In this document: positions 18,784 through 26,321 of the stretch, piece after piece | Layout: each line of letters opens with the position of its first letter | Position numbering within the stretch: the stretch's first letter is position 1 | Source: Candidatus Thorarchaeota archaeon | GTDB taxonomy: Archaea; Asgardarchaeota; Thorarchaeia; Thorarchaeales; Thorarchaeaceae | Reading direction: 5' to 3' | NCBI GenBank assembly: GCA_021498125.1 | Contig: JAIZWL010000005.1 | Location: 1-64,000, forward strand | Length of the DNA stretch: 64,000 nucleotides | Notes under the pieces: model-generated | What the model was told of the DNA's origin: nothing | What the model saw: the letters and a program-made list of their open reading frames with translations, nothing else | Database searches by the model: none | Made by a program: the position numbers and the translations under genes

Positions 18784-20979
18784 ATGAGCGATCAGATTCC
18801 CAATATAGCGACCCAGTTGCTGTCCAGTGTCATTGGTGTACAGCCTCCCATCCCTGATGATCACGATATGCAGCTCGTGAGTATGGAGGCTGTGCGTATT
18901 GCAGCCTTAGAGTCCGCAGTGGCTCTCCGAATGAGAGATGCAATGCCAGCTCATCCCTCAGTATTCACACGACTCTCCCATCGTGCGGAGCTTGCTGGCC
19001 TTGACACGAAGACGGTTTGCTCCTTGACTGCTGAGATACTTCAACGAATCGACTTGGACAAGTCCGCTCATCAGATTGATCGATTGACTAATCGGAAATT
19101 CGCTGATCTCTTGGCCTCGTTACATTCTATAGGGTCTCATCTTCATCCCACACACGGTAAGCAATTAAAATCTCTGAGGCCTCAGGGTCTGTTCTATACT
19201 CCTTCTGAGGTGACGGATTTTATTGTTGATCTGGCCTTTGCTCCATTTTCGGCTGAACATTCATCCTCTCTCTTAGACGATGATCCTGATGCGATGGAAC
19301 AGATGCTCTCCCTATCAATCCTTGATCCAGCATGTGGTTCTGGTGGGTTCCTTGTGTCGGCGTATCTTCATCTTTTTGATCTTATCAGACGGGTTGAACC
19401 TCAGTCTGATGATTCCCTGTTGAGAGAGCGCATCCTACCGAATCTGTACGGTGTTGACGTTGATGCCGCAGCGCTTGAGGTTGCAAGGGTTTCCCTGCTC
19501 ACGATAGCTGGCCTCGATCCTGCAAAGGCCAAGTCTCTCAGACTGAACTTACGACAGGGTGATGCTCTGATCTCAAGATACGGATTGGCTGGGACCTCGG
19601 ACTATTCCCGATTGATTGAGGCGAGCGACAAATGGTTGCCCTTTGAGTGGCGCAGCGAATTTCCTGAGATCTTTCATAGGTCTCCAGAGGGCTTTGATAT
19701 TGTTGTTATGAATCCACCATACGAGCGACTGAAACCCAATTTCGCAGAGTTCCTGAGAGAGCGATTGGTTCAAGGAAGCCGCAAGATTCATACTGAAGAA
19801 TTCGCCCGGTATCGCGAGCAGCTCTCCCGACTCGTCACCTATTTTCGACGATGCTTTGACTATCATCTCACGAATCGTTATACCTTAGACACTCATAGAC
19901 TATTCATCGAGCGTGCACTCAATCTACTACGACCCGGTGGTCATCTTGCAGTCATTGTTCCCACGAGCATACTTGGAGACCTCTCTTCACAGCCCTTGCG
20001 TAGACACTTGCTGTACGATAACTTGCTTGTGGATGTCTTTGAGTTTCCCGAGACCGCTCGTGTCTTTCCGGGAGTGACCCAAGGTGTGACGATCTTTCTT
20101 GTGGAACGTGGTAACAGGACCGAGTACACACGCATCCGTGCTGGTCTTGATCGCTTGAAGACGGCTCTTACGGTCGAACCCTTGAGAGTGAGCATCACGG
20201 ATATCGAGCGGGTGATGGGGCAGTCGGTCAAGATTCCTCTTATCAGTCCACGCACTTGGAATGTGTTCGTTCAGATCCACCATCATCCACCACTCTCCGA
20301 ATACACGCAGATCCTCAATCTTAGAGGCGAGCTTGATATCACGATCGATCGGGAGTTCATCACGTCACACGATACTGGTGTCCCCCTCATCAGGGGGTCT
20401 CATATTGGTCGATTTAGATTAGGTAGGTCGAGCAAGAAGAGACGGGAGTACGTGCAGGTAGACGATTTTGCTTCATCACGTTCTTATTCCCGACGGATGT
20501 CACATATTCATCGCTATAGAATTGCAGGACAACAGATCTCAAACCGGGGTCAACGCTGGAGACTGAAGTTTGCTCTCATCGAGCCGGATCGTGTGTTGGC
20601 GAACTCATGTAATTATATTATTATTAGAAAAGATGATATGCGTTCATTACTCTATCTTCTTGGAGTGCTGAACTCCTCTCTTCTAAATCTGCGATTCAAG
20701 GTCGGAAGTACTAACAATCATGTGTCAAACCGGGAGATTAGCGAGCTTCCCCTAGTTAGCCCATTTGAGACCGATGGTGACACAGCTCAGGTGATCGACT
20801 CGATCGTAACAGTAGTCGAGCGTATCCTTAAGGCCGATGACAATCTTTCTCTCTCTGCTGAATTGGACGCGCTGGTCTTCAAGTTATATGGGGTGGCTTC
20901 CGGAGATGCAAAGAATGTCCTTCACGATCTCGGGGCTGGTCCTGATGAAGTGTCGCGTGTGACAGGTCTGTTATTGTAG
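18784..20979 (+). CDS. N6-adenine DNA methyltransferase, Eco57I/TaqI-like gamma class
   Basis: 731 residues, methylating adenine in DNA. Order is an N-terminal helical domain (1-130), FYTPSEV (about 137-143), SAM motif DPACGSGGFLV (about 181-191) and catalytic NPPY (about 310). A TaqI-type C-terminal target-recognition region follows, with the NHVSNREISELPLV specificity segment near residue 650. No PD-(D/E)XK or other nuclease motif is apparent in the N-terminal domain, so it is probably a methyltransferase only. It lies 82 bases before a cytosine-5 methyltransferase on the same strand, perhaps a two-strand modification pair for an asymmetric site. Confidence 0.85.
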   Translation: MSDQIPNIATQLLSSVIGVQPPIPDDHDMQLVSMEAVRIAALESAVALRMRDAMPAHPSVFTRLSHRAELAGLDTKTVCSLTAEILQRIDLDKSAHQIDRLTNRKFADLLASLHSIGSHLHPTHGKQLKSLRPQGLFYTPSEVTDFIVDLAFAPFSAEHSSSLLDDDPDAMEQMLSLSILDPACGSGGFLVSAYLHLFDLIRRVEPQSDDSLLRERILPNLYGVDVDAAALEVARVSLLTIAGLDPAKAKSLRLNLRQGDALISRYGLAGTSDYSRLIEASDKWLPFEWRSEFPEIFHRSPEGFDIVVMNPPYERLKPNFAEFLRERLVQGSRKIHTEEFARYREQLSRLVTYFRRCFDYHLTNRYTLDTHRLFIERALNLLRPGGHLAVIVPTSILGDLSSQPLRRHLLYDNLLVDVFEFPETARVFPGVTQGVTIFLVERGNRTEYTRIRAGLDRLKTALTVEPLRVSITDIERVMGQSVKIPLISPRTWNVFVQIHHHPPLSEYTQILNLRGELDITIDREFITSHDTGVPLIRGSHIGRFRLGRSSKKRREYVQVDDFASSRSYSRRMSHIHRYRIAGQQISNRGQRWRLKFALIEPDRVLANSCNYIIIRKDDMRSLLYLLGVLNSSLLNLRFKVGSTNNHVSNREISELPLVSPFETDGDTAQVIDSIVTVVERILKADDNLSLSAELDALVFKLYGVASGDAKNVLHDLGAGPDEVSRVTGLLL

Positions 20980-21061
20980 TGTCAATGCATCAGGGATAGC
21001 TATATTGCCCACGTGATGCAATGTCTCTTTAGTTGAAGTCTTTGTTGAAGACAAGTCGAGT

Positions 21062-22282
21062 GTGTCTGTGATGTTGGAGAGCCTTTCCGCTATGAAGAGC
21101 AGTGAGTCATTACTGTTCAATCACGTTTCTCCCTCTCTTAGTAGACTCGATCTTGAGATCATCCGTTCTATACCTCCCGGTGGCAACTGGCAGAACATCC
21201 CGCTTGAGACCGCAAAGAAGTCCTCCCGGATCATGCAAATTCGTGCGAGCGGCGGCCGTACAACATACTACGGACGACTCAGACCGGACATGCCCTCCTA
21301 CACGGTGAATACGTATTTTCATAGGCCCGGTAATGGCTCGTTCATCCACTACTCGCAGGATCGGATGATCTCTCTTCGTGAGGCAGCCCGTCTTCAATCG
21401 TTCCCTGACGCCTTTGTATTTCAGGGAAGTCTGTCTTCTATTTGCAAACAGATAGGGAATGCAGTCCCTCCCCTCCTTGCTCGTGCTGTGGGCCTGACCT
21501 TGAAGACGGGTCTGACCGTTGATCTCTTTGCTGGTTCTGGTGGCCTGTCACACGGTCTCAAGGATGCTGGCCATGACGTTATCGTGGCTGCGGAGATCAA
21601 TCCGGCAATGTGCGAGACCTATGCGCTCAACCATCCGACTACTCAGATACTTCAAGTAGACCTGTCAAATCACAAGGACTACTCGTTAATGGTCGAGACC
21701 GTTGAGAATACTCTCCATGGTCGTTCTCTCTCTCTTCTTGCGGGTGGCCCTCCGTGTCAGGGCTTTTCGACCGCTGGACATTGGAACCGCCTTGACTCGC
21801 GTAATGATCTCGTATCTGTGATGTTACAGGCTGTTGCTGATCTTCGTCCTGAGCAGGTCCTCATTGAGAATGTCTTGGGGATCAAGTGGATGGCCAAGGG
21901 AGTCTTTCTAAAACATATTCTTGCCACCTTGGCTAACCTTGGATATTCCACTCATTACTCGGTCCTACGAGCGGAACAGTTCGGAGTACCGCAACGCCGG
22001 CGTCGTGTTGTCATTATTGCAGATCGTGATGGGGACCTGAACGAGTTTCCCTCACCTCTCTTCCAAGCGGTCCCTAAAGGAATGAGGCGTCTTGAAACAC
22101 TGCCCGCTTCCGATCTTCCTCCACCCATCTCTGTTGAGGAAGCTATTGGCGATCTCCCTCCGGTAACTCCTGGAGGTGGAGAACATACTATCTCCTATAA
22201 TTCACTCTGGAGGGTAAGCAACTATCAGCAGTTGATGCGTGGCGAATTATCATTCGAAAAATTCTATGCCTCGAAAATCTAG
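21062..22282 (+). CDS. Circularly permuted DNA cytosine-5 methyltransferase
   Basis: 406 residues (GTG start; ATG at 21071 also possible). All core motifs of C5 enzymes are present but in rotated order. Motif IX comes first, with RLRPDMPSYTV (about 72-82) and ISLREAARLQSFPD (about 103-116). Motif X follows (QIGNAVPPLLA, about 130-140). Then come motif I DLFAGSGGL (about 154-162), motif IV GGPPCQGFS (about 229-237, catalytic Cys), ENV (about 269) and QRRRR (about 311-315). In normal enzymes IX and X are at the C-terminus. The sequence ends just after YQQLMRG, the piece that normally precedes the NH found here at residues 20-21. Confidence 0.9.
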   Translation: MSVMLESLSAMKSSESLLFNHVSPSLSRLDLEIIRSIPPGGNWQNIPLETAKKSSRIMQIRASGGRTTYYGRLRPDMPSYTVNTYFHRPGNGSFIHYSQDRMISLREAARLQSFPDAFVFQGSLSSICKQIGNAVPPLLARAVGLTLKTGLTVDLFAGSGGLSHGLKDAGHDVIVAAEINPAMCETYALNHPTTQILQVDLSNHKDYSLMVETVENTLHGRSLSLLAGGPPCQGFSTAGHWNRLDSRNDLVSVMLQAVADLRPEQVLIENVLGIKWMAKGVFLKHILATLANLGYSTHYSVLRAEQFGVPQRRRRVVIIADRDGDLNEFPSPLFQAVPKGMRRLETLPASDLPPPISVEEAIGDLPPVTPGGGEHTISYNSLWRVSNYQQLMRGELSFEKFYASKI

Positions 22283-22299
22283 ACGATTATCTATGATCA

Positions 22300-22351
22300 C
22301 ACGTGTACTAGAGGTGACGTGGTACACGTATGGATCTTGCTAGTACACGTG
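22300..22351. promoter_or_regulatory. 12-bp inverted repeat with internal TACACGT copy
   Basis: CACGTGTACTAG at 22300-22311 and its exact complement CTAGTACACGTG at 22340-22351 are separated by 28 bases. A third GTACACGT lies at 22322-22329, exactly 21 bases (two helical turns) before the GTACACGT at 22343-22350. The element sits between the methyltransferase stop and the longin/GTPase unit. It may be a regulatory binding region or a large terminator-like hairpin. Confidence 0.5.
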
Positions 22352-22452
22352 ACGTAGTGCAATGCTCACACAACCGCGAAAATGGAGGGACATACCCTAT
22401 CACAAATAACAATTTATTGACGGTATCGGTTGAAAAATAGATAACTGCCTTG

Positions 22453-24144
22453 ATGACTGGAGAGAATGACAATTTGATAGTATCCGCAGCGCTCATTGAC
22501 CTACATGGTCCAAAGATACTAGCTCAAGAGTCATTTTACCAGTCTGCCCCAAGTGTTGAATTGCATAATCGTGTCCTTGAACAGTTCTATGAACTTGCTG
22601 TTGCAGTGTCCATGGATGAAGTTCTCGAACTGAATGTTGCGGATCGTCATTGGCTCGTCACACGACTTGATGATGTCTCGGTCATTGTTGTTCAATGTCA
22701 TGACTCCACTCCCGACACTCAGGATATTACAGCTCTTCGTGCCCTCAAGAAGGCTTTCATGTGGAAGATGGGCGATGGATCAATTCGTGAATACAAGGCG
22801 GAGTTTGTCAAACTGGTCCGACGCCATCTTGTGCGCCCGGCCAAGTTTGTGATTATAACTTCAGCGCACATAGGTGTTGAAAATCATTCGGGGAAGGCCA
22901 CTCTTAGCATGGTTTCTGAACCGGGTGGCACTACTCGCGAACCAATTAGAGTTGGACCATATTTGGTCTCAGTGAAGCATTGTGATTTTGAGACCTTTCA
23001 ATGGACTGATGATTTTCTTGACGCGACCGGTTTTGGACTTGTGGTCTCTCCTGATGTTGATGAGGGCTTTTATCACAAGACGACCGAGACGATCCGTTCA
23101 CATCTCCCCTCTGCCCTTGTCTTGGTCATTCCCGGTTCTGACGATGAACTTGAATTTGCTCGGCAGATCGAGGATACTCTGGACGCACAACTCTGTGACT
23201 CGGTTTCTGAGGACTCGATCAATCTGCTTCTGACCCTGCTGGCCACTGCAATGCTGACCGATATGCATCCCGAGCTTGCCCGTAAGACATGGGCCATTGA
23301 GAAGATCAACTATGAATCACCGATCTCTGAGATCGAGCATCTGGGACATCAGGCGTTTATTGTCACAGAAAAGCAGACTGGCACTGCTGTCTTTACATAC
23401 TACTACGAGCCGAAGTCAAAGGTCATTGAGAGAGCCCCCAATTTAATCACTGCTATTTCCATGTTCAAATTGGACTATTCTGGATCGAATAAGACCTCGG
23501 TCTTCACGACTGGTACTTTGAATTTTATAATGATCGAACACGATGAGCTGGTCTTCACTCTGATCACAGGCAATCGTGATGATGTTGATGAGCTGAGGGA
23601 GAAGTTCTCATTTCTGCCGGATCTTTGGAAAGATGAGAATCCGGACGATCTGCAATGTGTTGAAGATGATCTGTACAAGTCCCCACCTTTTACGTTGAAA
23701 CTGTTAGCAACTCTCCCGCCAGAGTATCTGCTGCCTCGGATGGTCCCGTACCGGGTCAAGGAGATTGAATGGGATCGCTTCTCGTCCGAGATGGTGAAAG
23801 ATTTTCTTCAGGCCGTATGGAGCAGTCTAGATGGTCATATGGATCTAAAGCGGCTTGCGTATGGTGGTGGTCCTCAGATGACGTTGGGTGCAATACACCT
23901 ACTTCGCCGTCTTGGTGCCATTGACCTCAAAGTCGTCATTCGCCCCACTGATATTCTGGAGAAGGGACGGCCTCCAACATCTGAGGAGCGCTCGCTCTAT
24001 TCAAATCTAGACAAGCTACTTGGTGTGGTGGACGGGACACGAACACTCAGTGAGATCGCACAGCAGGCAGGGATAGACAATAATGTTCTTATTACAGTCT
24101 TCACTGAATTATACAAGCGTGGTATTATTCGGATTCGTAATTGA
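22453..24144 (+). CDS. Longin/roadblock-like protein with C-terminal winged helix
   Basis: 563 residues, soluble, no recognised enzyme motif. Residues 1-140 look like a longin or roadblock fold: strand, helix, then long helices, with LIVSAALIDLHGPKILAQES at the start, typical of a small GTPase-regulatory module. A second similar segment is around 285-400 (GHQAFIVTEKQTGTAVFTYY). The end (about 510-563: LDKLLGVVDGTRTLSEIAQQ, then VFTELYKRGIIRI) is a winged-helix-like tail. The same kind of tail ends the next gene, 90 bases downstream. I infer a regulator or partner of that GTPase; the domain calls are by eye. Confidence 0.5.
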   Translation: MTGENDNLIVSAALIDLHGPKILAQESFYQSAPSVELHNRVLEQFYELAVAVSMDEVLELNVADRHWLVTRLDDVSVIVVQCHDSTPDTQDITALRALKKAFMWKMGDGSIREYKAEFVKLVRRHLVRPAKFVIITSAHIGVENHSGKATLSMVSEPGGTTREPIRVGPYLVSVKHCDFETFQWTDDFLDATGFGLVVSPDVDEGFYHKTTETIRSHLPSALVLVIPGSDDELEFARQIEDTLDAQLCDSVSEDSINLLLTLLATAMLTDMHPELARKTWAIEKINYESPISEIEHLGHQAFIVTEKQTGTAVFTYYYEPKSKVIERAPNLITAISMFKLDYSGSNKTSVFTTGTLNFIMIEHDELVFTLITGNRDDVDELREKFSFLPDLWKDENPDDLQCVEDDLYKSPPFTLKLLATLPPEYLLPRMVPYRVKEIEWDRFSSEMVKDFLQAVWSSLDGHMDLKRLAYGGGPQMTLGAIHLLRRLGAIDLKVVIRPTDILEKGRPPTSEERSLYSNLDKLLGVVDGTRTLSEIAQQAGIDNNVLITVFTELYKRGIIRIRN

Positions 24145-24234
24145 ACGAGTACGACCCAAAAAGCTTCATAGCCACGTTTTACGCGGTAAGAGTGAAGCAA
24201 GTGGTACTGAGACCCTCTTCGTGGTGATTAAGAC

Positions 24235-26178
24235 ATGATTCACAATGTGATGCTCGTGCAGAAGAGTACAGGAGAAGTCCTTGCACGAGTTCGTTTCTGG
24301 AAGATCGAATTCACAGAACGACATGTCAAAGAATTTCTCATTGGCTACAATGATCTTCTCAATACTGAGGGTCTTGCAGAAGATACTCCCATTTACGTGG
24401 AGCAGCACAAAGTGTTCCATAGCCCTGTACGAGATGATATGCTTCTCATCTTTGCGACCGATGGGCGTGATGAGGATCGTACTATTCGATACAAGGTCCG
24501 TGAGAGCGCAGCACGTGTTGAGACCAGTCTTCGAGGAAATACCCTGAGTTACATCCGTGACAACCTTGATGACATACTTGGCGAGTTCGTCTTTACTCAT
24601 TTCAAGGTCTCATTTGTGGGTTCAGGTGGTGTCGGGAAAAGCACACTCCTTCGTCTTCTCTTTGGGAAGGAACCAGCCCCCGGTGGCTACGTTCCCACGA
24701 TCAATGTGGCCGTTGACTCTTCTGAGACCATCCAGTTCGGTACCTTCTTGGTGACGATCTGGGACTTTGCGGGACAGGCCGTGTTTCATGATCTCTGGGG
24801 ATTCTATTTCCAAGGTACAGATGTCATCTTTCTCGTCACAGATAGCAGTTTCCGAAATGTCATGCAGACCAAGTCTCTGCTGAGAAATATCAGAAAAGAG
24901 GCTCCGGCTGTTCCCTTATTCATCATTGCCAACAAGCAGGATCTCCCCGAGTCAATGCGCGCAGAGAAGATCCAACGATTGCTTGGTGCGCCCACATTCC
25001 CGATGGTCGCCACTGATAAGACCCGCAGAGAGGAATTCATCAGATTCATGTTGGAGGTGGCTGCAAAGACCGTAGGGGTCGAGCTTCCAAATAGGCCTCT
25101 GAGTGAGATGATCACTGTACGCCGCAGGACTGAGGAGGTCTTTCCGGATCAGTCTGCCTCTCCCACCCATGCCGAGACCGGCTATGAGACCGTACCCTAT
25201 GAGGAATCCGCTCCACACGATTCACAATCTGCCACTCAATCACAGGGCTCCGCAAGCACTTCAGGCTCGACCACGACACAGGCCACTGAGGCCATGGACG
25301 CTTCTGTTCCCGCAGCGGTTGTGAACGAACCGACCGAGGCGGAACTACTCCATCTAATGGTACTTGTTCATCATGAGGGACTCCCACGTATCGCATTTGA
25401 GTTCAAGTATACTGATGATGCGATCGAGGGACAATCCGTTGCGTCGCTCATTTCCGCTCTGGACTCGTTTAGTGGAATTGATGCCACTGCGGAACCCGGT
25501 GCCAAGACCGATGCTCTTGAGACCATCCAGCACGAAGGCAACCTGATCATGGTCGAGAAGTCTGCGAACTTTCTCATTGCGGTGACGGTGACAAATACCT
25601 CCCGCGAGACCGAGACCCGTCAGGCAATGTCCTCGATCCTAATGGACATGGAGTCTGAGCATGCTTCTGTCTGGGATAATTGGGAGGGCGATACAACTGT
25701 GTTTGAGACCTCGATCTTCAAGGTCCTCTCGCTCTTTCCCATCAAGGGAGTCGGTCTTGATTATCTTGTTCGTGCGAGAGAGGCTGGCAAACCTCTGCCC
25801 TTCAAGAACCGTGAGGTCGGAAAGGCCATTGTCGAGGTCCGATCCGCAGTTGATGGTAACACTACTGTTGGAGGCATTGTCAGAGAATTAGACATGCCAC
25901 GCGATGTCGTGTTCGGCTGTCTTCAGATACTGGCCAAATACGATTGGATCGACTTCCATGTCGATATCACTCCTCGAACAGTGCTTGTGAAGAAACGGGA
26001 TGTACCCGTGGACCTGCAAAAGATCTATGGGCCTCCAGTGGTCAAATTCGTAAATCTGTGCGATGGTACTACTGCTCTAGAAGATGTCGTTCGCAAGATT
26101 CCCGAGATCAGTCTTGCTCCAATGAAATTCGTCGCACCGAAGTTGGTGCTTCGTGGCGTCTTGGAAATCGTTGCTTGA
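24235..26178 (+). CDS. Longin - small GTPase - longin-like - winged-helix fusion
   Basis: 647 residues. Residues 1-115 form a longin/roadblock-like domain (MIHNVMLVQKSTGEVLARVR, then helices). Residues 122-285 are an Arf/Rab-type GTPase: G1 GSGGVGKST (about 129-137), switch threonine in PTINVAV (about 155), G3 WDFAGQ (about 176-181, catalytic Gln present), G4 NKQD (about 233-236). A Ser/Thr/Gln/Glu-rich linker (about 300-370) joins a second longin-like domain (about 375-500) and a winged-helix tail. No lipid anchor signal is seen. Asgard archaea are known for many such GTPases and longin/roadblock domains. This is likely a membrane-traffic-like or signalling switch acting with the previous gene. 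Confidence 0.8.
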   Translation: MIHNVMLVQKSTGEVLARVRFWKIEFTERHVKEFLIGYNDLLNTEGLAEDTPIYVEQHKVFHSPVRDDMLLIFATDGRDEDRTIRYKVRESAARVETSLRGNTLSYIRDNLDDILGEFVFTHFKVSFVGSGGVGKSTLLRLLFGKEPAPGGYVPTINVAVDSSETIQFGTFLVTIWDFAGQAVFHDLWGFYFQGTDVIFLVTDSSFRNVMQTKSLLRNIRKEAPAVPLFIIANKQDLPESMRAEKIQRLLGAPTFPMVATDKTRREEFIRFMLEVAAKTVGVELPNRPLSEMITVRRRTEEVFPDQSASPTHAETGYETVPYEESAPHDSQSATQSQGSASTSGSTTTQATEAMDASVPAAVVNEPTEAELLHLMVLVHHEGLPRIAFEFKYTDDAIEGQSVASLISALDSFSGIDATAEPGAKTDALETIQHEGNLIMVEKSANFLIAVTVTNTSRETETRQAMSSILMDMESEHASVWDNWEGDTTVFETSIFKVLSLFPIKGVGLDYLVRAREAGKPLPFKNREVGKAIVEVRSAVDGNTTVGGIVRELDMPRDVVFGCLQILAKYDWIDFHVDITPRTVLVKKRDVPVDLQKIYGPPVVKFVNLCDGTTALEDVVRKIPEISLAPMKFVAPKLVLRGVLEIVA

Positions 26179-26321
26179 TGCGCGCATGACTGAGAAAATA
26201 AGATCTAATTATACACACCTGCTTCTTAAAATAATAAGATTTTATGATGTAGTGAAGTGAGGCTAGAATATATCTTATTTTTCCTTTGTTTTTCTTTTTA
26301 TTATTATTATTCATGACAGTA

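Noticed and set aside
18784-20979. Type IIG enzyme with its own nuclease domain
   Set aside because: The N-terminal 130 residues show no PD-(D/E)XK, HNH or PLD pattern.
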